From JAQBYK01 sp964499425 (GTDB taxonomy: Bacteria; Patescibacteriota; Gracilibacteria; UBA1369; LOWO2-01-FULL-3), in the NCBI GenBank assembly GCA_964499425.1, contig CAZCLD010000001.1:1-57828 (forward strand): a stretch of 57,828 nucleotides of DNA. The letters run 5' to 3'. Shown here piece by piece: positions 40,390 through 49,576 of the stretch (within the stretch, counting starts at the first letter, position 1; each line of letters opens with the position of its first letter). Both the position numbers and the translations under genes were made by a program. The notes under the pieces were generated by a model, which saw only the letters and a program-made list of their open reading frames with translations, was not told the DNA's origin and did not search any database.

Positions 40390-41868
40390 ATGTTTAAAAG
40401 ACTGCAAAAACAGTTTGTTTTGGTGACGCTAACCTTGATGGCGTTTCAAATGATGACTTTTAAAGTCGCCAGTGCGACCGATACTGGCGAAATTGTAATT
40501 AATGAGATTGCTTGGGCTGGCAGTAATGATAGTGCAAGTGATGAATGGATAGAACTTTATAATCCGACTAACCAAAGTGTTGATTTAACAGGTTGGTATG
40601 TCGAAGATGATGGGAATACTGTTTATGAAATAGAAAGTGGTGCAATTTGCGCGCATTGCTATTTTGTAATCGAAAAAGGGGAGAATGCTGTTAGCAATCG
40701 TGCTGCAGACGCGATAATTGGAATATCCCTGGCTAATGCTGGTGATCATTTAATACTCTATGATACTGAGGGAGTAATTGCTGACGAAGTAAATGCTTCG
40801 GGTGGCTCCTGGTTTGCAGGTGGAGATGATAAAGCCACTATGGAGAGACTTGATCCTGCAAAATCCGGAGATGATCCGGGCAATTGGCTGGCAGCTATTT
40901 CTGGAAATGGCTCTATCAGCCGTGATGGAAGCGACATCTTGGGTACTCCCGGAAGCGTAAATAGCAATTATCTTGGGGTAGGTGCGACTGTGTCTTTTGC
41001 TCCTGAGGAGCTTGTCGCTGAAACTGGTGAATCCGTAGTATTTTCTGTAGAAATTGATGACGCACAGGATCTCTATGCCTATGGTTTTGACATAAATTAT
41101 GATCCAGATGATCTTAGATTTATTTCGGCTGAGGAAGGCGATTTCTTGATGTGGAATGGATTTAGTACAGCCTTTAATGCCGACCTGGAAAATGGAGAAG
41201 TAGGCAACTTGATAATCGGTAATGCTAGATTGCTTAGCCCAGCCCTTGGCATTGATGGAAGTGGCGATTTATTCGAGCTGACTTTCGAAGTGATTGGCGA
41301 TGATCAAAATAAAAATCAACTTACTTTTGGTGGCAAGAGTTTTCTTGCTGACTCAAACGGAGATGTGCCTGCTAAATTTCATGCAGCAAATATTCTGATT
41401 GGCCATCAACCGGTGAATCAAGTTGAGAATTTGGATGTTTCTGAAAGCGAAAATAGGTACAGTTTGGAAATAAGTTGGGATGCTCCAATAGATGGTGCTG
41501 AAAGCTATTTGATAAGAAGACAATTACCTGATGGTACATTCGTAATTCTCGGTGAGACAGACGGCACTTCTTTTGAAGATGCTGATTCTCTGGTGCCTGG
41601 TGTTGATTATAATTATCAAATTGTTGCCATAAAGTCAGGCTCTCACAGTGCCGCTACAGAGATAACCGGTTCAGAAGAACGAGGGCTTCGAGGTGATAGT
41701 GATAGAAGTGACCGTGTGGACGGGAAAGACATTGAAAATCTGGCGAGATCTTATGGTAGTAAATTTGGTGAACAGGCGTATGACACACTAGCTGACGGTA
41801 ATTATGATGGAATTATTGATGGTAGTGATTTGATAGATATCGGAGCGAATTTTGGGCTTAAATTTTAA
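40390..41868 (+). CDS. secreted protein with lamin-tail, cohesin, Fn3 and dockerin domains
   Basis: A 492-aa protein with signal peptide (1-29). Residues 31-190 form a lamin-tail domain (IVINEIAWAGSNDSASDEWI, DLTGWYVEDDGNTVYEI). About 197-340 is a cohesin domain (VSFAPEELVAETGESVVFSV, LYAYGFDINYDPDDLRFISA, LFELTFEVIG). About 343-425 is Fn3 (YSLEISWDAPIDGAESYLIR). The C-terminus is a type I-like dockerin with two Ca2+ loops (GDSDRSDRVDGKDIENLARS, DGNYDGIIDGSDLIDIGANF). A near-leaderless start without Shine-Dalgarno site is likely. It carries both partners of a cohesin-dockerin pair and may polymerise or bind the next gene's product. Confidence 0.85.
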   Translation: MFKRLQKQFVLVTLTLMAFQMMTFKVASATDTGEIVINEIAWAGSNDSASDEWIELYNPTNQSVDLTGWYVEDDGNTVYEIESGAICAHCYFVIEKGENAVSNRAADAIIGISLANAGDHLILYDTEGVIADEVNASGGSWFAGGDDKATMERLDPAKSGDDPGNWLAAISGNGSISRDGSDILGTPGSVNSNYLGVGATVSFAPEELVAETGESVVFSVEIDDAQDLYAYGFDINYDPDDLRFISAEEGDFLMWNGFSTAFNADLENGEVGNLIIGNARLLSPALGIDGSGDLFELTFEVIGDDQNKNQLTFGGKSFLADSNGDVPAKFHAANILIGHQPVNQVENLDVSESENRYSLEISWDAPIDGAESYLIRRQLPDGTFVILGETDGTSFEDADSLVPGVDYNYQIVAIKSGSHSAATEITGSEERGLRGDSDRSDRVDGKDIENLARSYGSKFGEQAYDTLADGNYDGIIDGSDLIDIGANFGLKF

Positions 41869-41876
41869 AGAAATGG

Positions 41877-41907
41877 TGAGGTGGTCCTTAAAGTCAGGGC
41901 CACCTCA
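41877..41907 (+). terminator. hairpin between the two cohesin genes
   Basis: Eleven-bp stem TGAGGTGGTCC / GGGCCACCTCA (one G-U pair) with a 9-nt loop, 8 bp after the stop. No U tract, so it is a processing or partial-termination hairpin rather than a strong terminator. Confidence 0.5.
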
Positions 41908-41934
41908 GTCTAAAAACTACTAACCAATGACGAA

Positions 41935-42645
41935 ATGAGAATAATACTATTTTTGCTTATACTTCTGCCAATAAATACTGCTTTAGCATTGGACTTTGGT
42001 GACTACGAGAAGGAGTTTGTGGATTATGAAATTATGGGGAAGATGCTGCTGGACGCCGAATTTTTAGATGGGGATATATTAAAAATATCTGGCATCGCAC
42101 AAGATATTAAAGCACCTGTTTTGGGATTAGCTTTTCATTTGAAATATGATGAAAACAAATTGGCTTTTTTGAGATATGATCCAGGAGATTTCCTGGAAAG
42201 AGGGGGTGATCCATTTTATCTAGTTACTAGAGATTTGACTGGTGGCAGATTGATTTTTGGTGAAACTCTGAGACGTGATGATAGTTTCCCTGTTGGAGGC
42301 GGTGTTGTCAGTGACTTTTATTTTCAAATTCTGGGTGGTGAGGAGTTTGCTTTTAATTTTGAAAATGGGGTTATTTCTACTTTGGATACCGTTAGGCAGG
42401 ATATTGATAAAGTGGTTTGGGAAGATCTTTACATTGATAAGAATGGGGGAATATTGAGCACAAATGTTTCTGGCGAAGATTATTCTGTCATTGATTCAAT
42501 GAGGCTTGAATCATCAAATTTTAATGTCAGTCGAAAAGCAATGTTGATAGTGTCAATTTGTTTATCTGTTGGGGTATTGTTGGCTTTGGTATTTATGATA
42601 AAAATGCGAGGAAAAAAACGACATACCACTTCTGTCAATTTTTAA
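41935..42645 (+). CDS. membrane-anchored cohesin-like surface protein
   Basis: A 236-aa protein. Signal peptide MRIILFLLILLPINTALA is followed by a cohesin-like beta-sandwich (ILKISGIAQDIKAPVLGLAF, HLKYDENKLAFLRYDPGDFL, VVSDFYFQILGGEEFAFNF), then a C-terminal helix (AMLIVSICLSVGVLLALVFM) and the basic stop-transfer end KMRGKKRH. The layout suits an anchoring cohesin displayed on the cell surface. It is 66 bp downstream of a secreted dockerin/cohesin protein; direct interaction is inferred. The cohesin assignment rests on overall pattern, since no catalytic residues exist in this fold. Confidence 0.7.
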   Translation: MRIILFLLILLPINTALALDFGDYEKEFVDYEIMGKMLLDAEFLDGDILKISGIAQDIKAPVLGLAFHLKYDENKLAFLRYDPGDFLERGGDPFYLVTRDLTGGRLIFGETLRRDDSFPVGGGVVSDFYFQILGGEEFAFNFENGVISTLDTVRQDIDKVVWEDLYIDKNGGILSTNVSGEDYSVIDSMRLESSNFNVSRKAMLIVSICLSVGVLLALVFMIKMRGKKRHTTSVNF

Positions 42646-42687
42646 ATACATTTTCTTTTTGTTTTTAGGAGAGATTTGTATTAAATT

Positions 42688-43158
42688 GTGACTAGTCAAA
42701 AATTATTTGAAACCTCATTTCGAATGACAAACGAATTCATTTCTATCCAGGATGCAGCTGAAATCAGCAAAAAATCTGTGCAAACCATAAGACGTGCTAT
42801 TAAGGCGAAAAAGTTGAAGATTCGCAAGAAAAGGACACCACAGGGCTTTAATTACCTCGTTGGAAAGAGCTCTCTGCTCAAGCTGTATAAAATACAGAGT
42901 CCTTCTACCAATGAAGCCCCCCCTCAAGCAAAGAAAACTAAGACCAAGAAAAAGTCTGTAGAAAAAGATATGATCATCGAAACAGATGATTTTAAGGAGC
43001 TTGTGAGATGTATGAATGGCTTGGTCACAAAGCATACTGAGGAGAGAGACAACTTCCTTAGACTTGTGAATACTATGCAGGAGAAGATTTTCGTCTTGGA
43101 AAACAAACTCAATCTCCTTCAGACTCCATCAAAGAGGTGGTTTCATTTTTGGAAATAA
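42688..43158 (+). CDS. DNA-binding protein with excisionase/MerR-like helix-turn-helix and coiled coil
   Basis: 156 aa from GTG 42688 or 144 aa from ATG 42724. The N-terminal domain FISIQDAAEISKKSVQTIRR, then AIKAKKLKIRKKRTPQGFNY is a winged helix of the excisionase/MerR-like class. A Lys-rich linker and a C-terminal coiled coil (NFLRLVNTMQEKIFVLENKL) follow, ending KRWFHFWK. An AGGAG at 42667-42671 favours the GTG start only weakly. It is probably a small transcription factor or nucleoid-associated protein; the gene is 8 bp before the polyprenol-kinase-like gene. Target unknown. Confidence 0.65.
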   Translation: MTSQKLFETSFRMTNEFISIQDAAEISKKSVQTIRRAIKAKKLKIRKKRTPQGFNYLVGKSSLLKLYKIQSPSTNEAPPQAKKTKTKKKSVEKDMIIETDDFKELVRCMNGLVTKHTEERDNFLRLVNTMQEKIFVLENKLNLLQTPSKRWFHFWK

Positions 43159-43166
43159 GCTAGCAC

Positions 43167-43805
43167 ATGTCTAAGCACTCCGGTCTATTTTGGGAATTAG
43201 GCAGAAAGACTGTTCATCTTTCGGGTTTATCTATAGTTGTGGGTTATACTCTGATGTTGAATTACTTTTCTGAAAGGACTTCTATTTTGACCCTTGCTGC
43301 CCTTCTTCTTATTTTGCTGCACATCGAATATGTGCGGATTGAACACAAGCCTAGGTTGGCGAGTATGTTTGACGGGTTATTTAGAGTTCATGAAAAAGAC
43401 AATATCTCTGGTGCTGTTTTCTTGGTTATTTCTTGTATAGTCTGTTTTGCTGCTTTTGAGTATTGGGTCGCTTTTCTTGCACTTTTCATGACAGTTTTTG
43501 GAGACCTTTTTGCTGCAATTTTTGGGAGAGCTTTTGGAAAGACAAAAATCCTTAATCATAAAACCATAGTCGGAACTGCTGCTGGTTTAGTAGCAAATTT
43601 GATAGTAGGCATTTTGATTCTGCCTGAGCTTCTTTTGCTTGTTATCCCAATGGCTGTAACTGCTAGTTTTGTTGAGTTTATAACAAATAAGCTTGATGAT
43701 AATTTAACTGTCCCTCTATTCTCTGGATTTGTAGGTCAGATGGTTGTTTATTTCTGGGATATCACTTTGCCTCCTATTGATTTTACATTTTTGGGTTTGT
43801 TCTAA
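43167..43805 (+). CDS. diacylglycerol/polyprenol (dolichol) kinase-family membrane protein
   Basis: A 212-aa protein with about six to seven hydrophobic helices and the signature of CTP-dependent lipid kinases (SEC59/DGK1/VTE5 group): ELGRKTVHLSGLSIVV at the N-terminus, then FLALFMTVFGDLFAAIFGRA and FGKTKILNHKTIVGTAAGL with the G-D, G-(K/R) and K-(T/S)-x-x-G residues. It may phosphorylate polyprenol, phytol or diacylglycerol, supplying lipid carriers for the glycosyltransferases here. It lies in a plus-strand run with HTH and SLH genes. Confidence 0.75.
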   Translation: MSKHSGLFWELGRKTVHLSGLSIVVGYTLMLNYFSERTSILTLAALLLILLHIEYVRIEHKPRLASMFDGLFRVHEKDNISGAVFLVISCIVCFAAFEYWVAFLALFMTVFGDLFAAIFGRAFGKTKILNHKTIVGTAAGLVANLIVGILILPELLLLVIPMAVTASFVEFITNKLDDNLTVPLFSGFVGQMVVYFWDITLPPIDFTFLGLF

Positions 43806-43842
43806 ATCTGCTATAGTGATGAGTGCAATTTCCTCGATTCAC

Positions 43843-45549
43843 ATGAAAAAATTTCTACTCTCCATTTTTGCCTTTCTTCTAATCGGGTCCTCTAGTGTTG
43901 TTTTTGCTTCTTCTGCTGATCCAGCCCAGTCATTCAGTGATGTAGAGAGATTCCATAAGTACTTTGATGCAATTGAGTTTATTTCTCACAAAGGCATAGT
44001 AGATGGATATAATGACAAAACCTATAAGCCTGATCGTTTATTAAATAGGGCTGAGCTCCTTAAGATTTTGATAGAAGCTAATTACAACAGCGCTGATTAC
44101 GCTGCATATGATCAGGTGGACTGTTTCATGGATGTTCCTATTGGGCAGTGGTTTACTAAGTATATTTGTGCAGCTAAGGCGGCTAGAATTGTAAATGGTT
44201 ACAAAGACAACACTTTCAAACCTGAGGAAAAGGTCACACTAGTTGAAGCTTTAAAAATTGCGCTTAGGAGCTTTGGATACAACTATTATAATTCTTCTCC
44301 TTGGTACAAGAACATAGTCTTACAGGCAGAAGCGAGGTATTTTATTCCACTGGACTTTGTTTCTTTTGATGAATATGTAAGTCGAGGTCAAGCCGCTGAC
44401 TTGCTTACACGCATGATTGTTTATGGTTATGGAGGAAATGAGCTCACAGAGTACTTAGGGAAGAAGAAAGATTATAATGTTACCTATGATTCTTTGTTGA
44501 ATGGTGTCTATGTTGAGGGGGAAATGAATGATGCCTCAAGTGGTGAGAAACAGCGGTTTATTGATGCAAATATTGAGGCTGCTTGTTTGGTTTATGAGCT
44601 GGATGATTATTTATCATACGATTTGGAAACTCTGGTTGTGGATATTTTTAAGAATTATGGATTTGATGCTGATGATGACGATTATATGGATGATCTTGTT
44701 TTGAAATACGAAAACGATTCTGATGTTGAAAATGCTCTAAGGGATGCTTTGGAAGTCTGTGCAGGTGAGTTGTTTGGTGACGAGGATACAATGTGCTACT
44801 ACATGGAAGAACCTTATAAATTGGAGTCTAGCATTGAGTTGAATGATTGTGCTTCTTGTGTTTGTCGAGAGGGCAATTGGGCCTGTTCAAGTACTTGTGC
44901 TGAGGACACTTTATATCCTAGCGATGTAGAGGATCTTAGTTTGACTGTCTTAGATGATGGCAGAATTAAGCTGAGATGGGACAGAGCTGTAGATGACACC
45001 GCAGTTGCGGGTTATCAAATACACTACGGTAAAAGTAGTGTAAGTAAGGCCGGCCAGACTTATGATACACATATCGATGTTGGCAATGTGCTCACACATT
45101 ATTTTACTGATTTGGATGAGGGCACAAAGTACTACTTTTCAGTTGTAGCCTATGATTTGGAGGGATCTGAGAGCCTCTCTTGGGCAACAGAGGTCTCTGG
45201 AGTCCCCACTACAAAAGACACTGATCCACCCGATGTAATTTCGTCTGAATCCATTGATTCTACTCATGTAGGGGTTGAGTTTAACGAGCCCATCGTTTTG
45301 AGCACTGACCCCCTCAGAAATTTTGAAATAGTCTCGGTTGATGATTCTGGTCTGGACTTAGAAATATCTGAAGTTGTGCTTGGAGAAAATTCTGACGGCA
45401 TTGACGATACATATGCACTTTTGACTACAAAAGCACAAGAAAACAGGAAATATACCCTTACTGTGAGTGGCGTTTTCGATACGGAAGGAAATGAAATTGA
45501 GGTTAATTCCAGCATGTCTGTTTTTGAAGGCACCGAGGAATTGTATTAA
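43843..45549 (+). CDS. secreted SLH protein with Fn3 and Ig-like domains
   Basis: A 568-aa protein. Signal peptide MKKFLLSIFAFLLIGSSSVV then FASS; three N-terminal SLH repeats (FSDVERFHKYFDAIEFISHK, FMDVPIGQWFTKYICAAKAA, and a weaker third with SPWYKNIVLQAEA); an acidic helical region; a short Cys cluster (CASCVCREGNWACSSTC) that could form disulfides; Fn3 (IKLRWDRAVDDTAVAGYQIH, YYFSVVAYDLEGSES); and a final Ig-like domain of Big_5 type (HVGVEFNEPI, ENRKYTLTVSGVFDTEGNEI). A TATAGT -10 is at 43812-43817 and ATG 43843 is the signal-peptide start. Confidence 0.85.
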   Translation: MKKFLLSIFAFLLIGSSSVVFASSADPAQSFSDVERFHKYFDAIEFISHKGIVDGYNDKTYKPDRLLNRAELLKILIEANYNSADYAAYDQVDCFMDVPIGQWFTKYICAAKAARIVNGYKDNTFKPEEKVTLVEALKIALRSFGYNYYNSSPWYKNIVLQAEARYFIPLDFVSFDEYVSRGQAADLLTRMIVYGYGGNELTEYLGKKKDYNVTYDSLLNGVYVEGEMNDASSGEKQRFIDANIEAACLVYELDDYLSYDLETLVVDIFKNYGFDADDDDYMDDLVLKYENDSDVENALRDALEVCAGELFGDEDTMCYYMEEPYKLESSIELNDCASCVCREGNWACSSTCAEDTLYPSDVEDLSLTVLDDGRIKLRWDRAVDDTAVAGYQIHYGKSSVSKAGQTYDTHIDVGNVLTHYFTDLDEGTKYYFSVVAYDLEGSESLSWATEVSGVPTTKDTDPPDVISSESIDSTHVGVEFNEPIVLSTDPLRNFEIVSVDDSGLDLEISEVVLGENSDGIDDTYALLTTKAQENRKYTLTVSGVFDTEGNEIEVNSSMSVFEGTEELY

Positions 45550-45596
45550 ATTTTTAAGTCTTTTCTTTTAAATTGATTCAGCGTAAAATCCTTTCG

Positions 45597-46865
45597 ATGT
45601 CTCTTTTTGAAAATACCCTAGCTCAGATCGAAAAGGCCAGCACTCTAGTCAATTTGGATGATGAGATTAAGCAAATATTGTCCAATCCTCAGAGGAAAGT
45701 GAGAGTAAGTATTCCAATAAGAATGGATGATGGAAGTCTTAAGATCTTTCAGGGATTTCGGGTTCAACATAATAATGCTATGGGCCCTTATAAGGGAGGA
45801 TTCCGTTATCATCCTCAGGTGGATATTGAGGAAGTTAAAGCTCTGTCCGCCTGGATGACTCTGAAGTGTGCAGTTGTTGATATACCACTCGGAGGGGGGA
45901 AGGGCGGTGTAATGGTCAATCCCAAGGAGCTCTCAGAGGCCGAATTGGAGCGTCTTACCAGGGGTTATGTAAGAATGCTAGAGCCCGTGTTAGGTCCTGA
46001 GATGGATGTCCCTGCACCGGACGTAAATACAAATTCCAAGATGATGGATTGGTTTGCTGATGAGTACTCAAAACTGAAAGGCAAAGATGTTCGAGGAGTT
46101 GTAACTGGGAAATCTCTTGAGGCCGGTGGAAGCAAAGGTAGAAGCGAGGCTACAGCACAGGGAGGAGTATTTGTTTTAGAAGAATTCATCGAGGAAAGGG
46201 GGCTTATTCCCAAAGAAACGAAGGTTGTTATTCAAGGCTTTGGAAACGCAGGTGGGGTTGCTGCAAAATTGGTTGCGCCTCTAGGTTTTGAAATTGTTGG
46301 GGTTTCCGATTCACAGGGAGGGATCGTCTGTAGTCATGGTATTGATCCAAGTGGTCTTATGTCATGCAAAATTGAGAAGAACTCTGTGAAAAATTGTGGC
46401 GTACATGTTGAGGAATTACAGGGTATTGAAGGAGCAAGCTGCAGAATGGTCACCAATGAAGAGCTACTCGAACAAGAATGCGACATTCTTGTTTTGGCTG
46501 CTTTAGAAAATCAGATTACTATCGATAATGCTGACCAAATTAAGGCAAGTGTTATTTTGGAACTGGCCAATGGCCCTATAACACCAGAAGCAGATGAAGT
46601 CTTGGCGAAGAATGACAAAATAGTGATACCAGATATTTTGGCAAATGCTGGAGGTGTTACTGTGAGTTATTTCGAGATGCTACAAAATGCTAAGGATAAA
46701 TATTGGTCTGAGGAAGAAATACTAAAGCGACTTAAAAAGACTATGGTAGATGCATGGAAAGAAGTTCATGGGAACTCTCAAAAGTACAATTGTACGCTCC
46801 GGAAAGCGGCCTTTGCTACTGCGTTAATCCGATTGGAAGAAAAAATCAAAAAGGGCCTTAAATAA
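45597..46865 (+). CDS. gdhA: glutamate dehydrogenase (Glu/Leu/Phe/Val dehydrogenase family)
   Basis: A 422-aa protein, short hexameric type. It has the substrate motif KGGFRYHP, the catalytic-Lys segment MTLKCAVVDIPLGGGKGGV, PAPDVNTNSKMMDWFADEY, VTGKSLEAGGSKGR and the Rossmann motif VVIQGFGNAGGVAA, then LANGPITPEAD and ILANAGGVTVSYFE. It interconverts glutamate and 2-oxoglutarate; the cofactor is not clear. TAAAAT at 45584-45589 lies 7 nt before ATG 45597, so the mRNA is probably leaderless; eight upstream codons from a TTG are open but not favoured. Confidence 0.94.
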   Translation: MSLFENTLAQIEKASTLVNLDDEIKQILSNPQRKVRVSIPIRMDDGSLKIFQGFRVQHNNAMGPYKGGFRYHPQVDIEEVKALSAWMTLKCAVVDIPLGGGKGGVMVNPKELSEAELERLTRGYVRMLEPVLGPEMDVPAPDVNTNSKMMDWFADEYSKLKGKDVRGVVTGKSLEAGGSKGRSEATAQGGVFVLEEFIEERGLIPKETKVVIQGFGNAGGVAAKLVAPLGFEIVGVSDSQGGIVCSHGIDPSGLMSCKIEKNSVKNCGVHVEELQGIEGASCRMVTNEELLEQECDILVLAALENQITIDNADQIKASVILELANGPITPEADEVLAKNDKIVIPDILANAGGVTVSYFEMLQNAKDKYWSEEEILKRLKKTMVDAWKEVHGNSQKYNCTLRKAAFATALIRLEEKIKKGLK

Positions 46866-46878
46866 ACTATAACAGATC

Positions 46879-46906
46879 TTGTGTTTTTGGAAAGAGCCTA
46901 TATACT
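46879..46906 (+). promoter_or_regulatory. ppdK promoter, leaderless type
   Basis: TTGTGT (46879-46884), 16-bp spacer and TATACT (46901-46906). The ATG at 46913 is 6 nt past the -10, at the expected transcription start. Confidence 0.6.
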
Positions 46907-46912
46907 AAAAAT

Positions 46913-49576
46913 ATGATGACCATAGCAAGTTCTTCAGTGGCAAAAGCAGCTAAAGTTCCAGAGGTTTCGGACGCGCAAAAATTCATTTATTCATTTGAGG
47001 AGGGAAGCCGAAAGATGGTTGATTTGCTTGGAGGTAAAGGCGCTAATTTGTCTGAGATGACTAAGATTGGCGCACCTGTCCCGGCTGGATTTGTTATTAC
47101 GACTGAGGTTTGTAGGTTGTTTCTGGACGATGGTAATTATCCGAATGGATTTGCGGATCAGCTGAAGAAAAACCTAGAGGATCTCGAAGATAAAATGGGG
47201 AAAAAATTGGGTGACAGTAAAAACCCTTTACTCATATCTGTGAGAAGTGGTGCTGCAGTTTCAATGCCTGGCATGATGGACAGCATCTTGAATTTGGGTT
47301 TGAATGATAAGACAGTCAAAGGCTTGATTCAGAAGACTTCAAATGAGCGATTTGCATACGATTCTTATCGCCGTTTTGTCCAAATGTTTGGAAGTGTTGT
47401 GATGGGGGTATCCCATGACTTATTTGAAGAGGCGCTTGAGAAGATTAAAGAAAAAAATGGGATAGAATTGGACACAGATCTCACGGCTGATGATCTTAAA
47501 TCCTTGGTCGATAAATATAAGAAAATTGTTAAAAAAGAGTCGAAGAAGGATTTCCCCGACAAACCTCTTGAACAGCTCAAATTAGCGATTGAGGCCGTGT
47601 TTAATTCTTGGGATAACGATAGAGCCAAAACCTACAGGAAAATTCATCATATTACCGGACTGAGAGGAACGGCCGTTAATGTGCAAGCAATGGTATTTGG
47701 AAATATGGGGGAAGAAAGTGGTACTGGCGTGGCATTTACTCGCAATCCTTCTACAGGTGAGAGGGTTTTCTATGGTGAATTTTTGATGAATGCACAGGGC
47801 GAAGATGTTGTCGCGGGACTTAGAACACCTATGGACATTTCTTCTTTGGAGGAGATAAACAAGCAAGCTTTTGACGAATTGATTAAGGTGAAAGAAAAAT
47901 TAGAGAAGCATTATAAGGACATGCAAGATATCGAGTTTACTATTGAACAGGGTGAGCTCTTTTTGTTGCAGACTAGGAACGGAAAGCGGACCGCTCATGC
48001 GGCCATTAGAATTGCTTGCGAGATGGTAGAAGAAGGCTTGCTCACAAAAGAAGAAGCCCTGCTAAAAATCGATGCAAAATCTTTGAATCAACTTCTTCAT
48101 CCTCAAATAAAGGTTAGCGCTGAAAAAAATGTTATTGCAAAGGGGCTTCCGGCTTCACCTGGGGCAGCTTGTGGGAAAATTGTATTTGATTCAGATGAAG
48201 CAACTACGATGGCTGTAGATCAAAATGAATCTGTAATTTTGGTTCGTAAAGAAACTAGTCCTGAGGATATTCATGGTATGAATGCAGCTCGTGGCATTTT
48301 GACTGCTCGTGGTGGCATGACTAGCCATGCAGCCGTTGTTTGTAGAGGAATGGGGAAATGTTGTGTAGCGGGATGTACGGAAATTGTGGTTAATGCAAGT
48401 GCAAAAAAATTGATTATTGGTGATTTGGTTTTGAAAGAAGGGGACGTAATTACTTTGGATGGAAGTACCGGTGAAGTAATGCTTGGCGAAATGGAAATGC
48501 AGACTCCCGAGTTGACCGGGAATTTTAAAAAGGTGATGGATTGGGCAGATACCATTCGTCAATTAGGTGTCCGTACGAATGCAGACACCCCGGGAGATTG
48601 CAGAAGGGCAATTGAGTTTGGCGCTGAGGGCGTAGGCCTGTGTCGAACCGAACACATGTTCTTCGATGATGCACGAATTTATTTGGTTCGGCAGATGATT
48701 TTGGCAAAAGATGCGGAGGCCAGGAAAAAGCCTTTAGCTGAACTAAAGAAACACCAGAAAGGCGATTTTGAGGGTATTTTTAAGGTTATGGATGGGATGC
48801 CAGTCACAGTACGGTTACTTGATCCTCCACTGCACGAATTCTTGCCTGATAACGATGCTTCCATTCGAGATTTGGCTGATGACTTTAAAATGACTGTTGA
48901 TGAACTTAAGAGTGTTATCTCCAATTTGCATGAGATCAATCCGATGCTTGGACATAGGGGGTGTCGGCTTGGTATAACTCACCCGGAAATTTATCAGATG
49001 CAGGTCCAGGCGATTTCTGAGGCCGCCATAAAGGTAGTTGATAAAGGGCAAGAAGTGAATGTTGAAATCGAGATCCCTTTGGTTGGAGAGGTTCGAGAAT
49101 TGGCTTTTCTGAGGAAGATAGCAGAGGAAACGATTAGCGAATATGGGGATAAAGTTAATTTCAATTATAAAATAGGAACGATGATTGAAATTCCGAGGGC
49201 TTGTTTGACAGCGGATGAGATTGCTCGGGAGGCAGATTTCTTCTCTTTTGGCACGAATGATCTTACTCAGATGGCCTATGGATATTCACGAGATGATTTG
49301 GGAAGTTTTGTACCAGCATATTTAGATAAAGGGATTTTGGATAGAGATCCGATGGCCGGGATTGACGAACAAGGTGTTGGGAAATTGATGCAAGTTTGTA
49401 TTGAGTTGGGTCGCAAGGAAAAACCCGATTTGGAGGTTGGGATTTGTGGTGAACAGGGTGGAGATCCTGCGTCAGTTGAATTTTGTCATCGAATAGGACT
49501 TAACTATGTGAGTTGTAGTCCTTATAGGGTGCCGATTGCAAGGTTGGCGGCAGCACAGGCTGCGCTGAGGCCTTAA
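46913..49576 (+). CDS. ppdK: pyruvate, phosphate dikinase
   Basis: An 887-aa protein (usual about 870-890) interconverting pyruvate + ATP + Pi with PEP + AMP + PPi. In order: nucleotide-binding domain (DLLGGKGANLSEMTKIGAPV, PAGFVITTE, SVRSGAAVSMPGMMDSILNL, NVQAMVFGNMGEESGTGVAF), the phosphohistidine domain with GGMTSHAAVVCRGMGKCC, and the PEP/pyruvate TIM barrel (GVGLCRTEHMFF, PMLGHRGCRLG, FFSFGTNDLTQMAYGYSRDD, and EVGICGEQGGDPASVEF with the catalytic Cys). With enolase it sits at the PEP node, in either direction. Its 3' end overlaps the convergent nadK by 4 bp. Confidence 0.97.
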   Translation: MMTIASSSVAKAAKVPEVSDAQKFIYSFEEGSRKMVDLLGGKGANLSEMTKIGAPVPAGFVITTEVCRLFLDDGNYPNGFADQLKKNLEDLEDKMGKKLGDSKNPLLISVRSGAAVSMPGMMDSILNLGLNDKTVKGLIQKTSNERFAYDSYRRFVQMFGSVVMGVSHDLFEEALEKIKEKNGIELDTDLTADDLKSLVDKYKKIVKKESKKDFPDKPLEQLKLAIEAVFNSWDNDRAKTYRKIHHITGLRGTAVNVQAMVFGNMGEESGTGVAFTRNPSTGERVFYGEFLMNAQGEDVVAGLRTPMDISSLEEINKQAFDELIKVKEKLEKHYKDMQDIEFTIEQGELFLLQTRNGKRTAHAAIRIACEMVEEGLLTKEEALLKIDAKSLNQLLHPQIKVSAEKNVIAKGLPASPGAACGKIVFDSDEATTMAVDQNESVILVRKETSPEDIHGMNAARGILTARGGMTSHAAVVCRGMGKCCVAGCTEIVVNASAKKLIIGDLVLKEGDVITLDGSTGEVMLGEMEMQTPELTGNFKKVMDWADTIRQLGVRTNADTPGDCRRAIEFGAEGVGLCRTEHMFFDDARIYLVRQMILAKDAEARKKPLAELKKHQKGDFEGIFKVMDGMPVTVRLLDPPLHEFLPDNDASIRDLADDFKMTVDELKSVISNLHEINPMLGHRGCRLGITHPEIYQMQVQAISEAAIKVVDKGQEVNVEIEIPLVGEVRELAFLRKIAEETISEYGDKVNFNYKIGTMIEIPRACLTADEIAREADFFSFGTNDLTQMAYGYSRDDLGSFVPAYLDKGILDRDPMAGIDEQGVGKLMQVCIELGRKEKPDLEVGICGEQGGDPASVEFCHRIGLNYVSCSPYRVPIARLAAAQAALRP

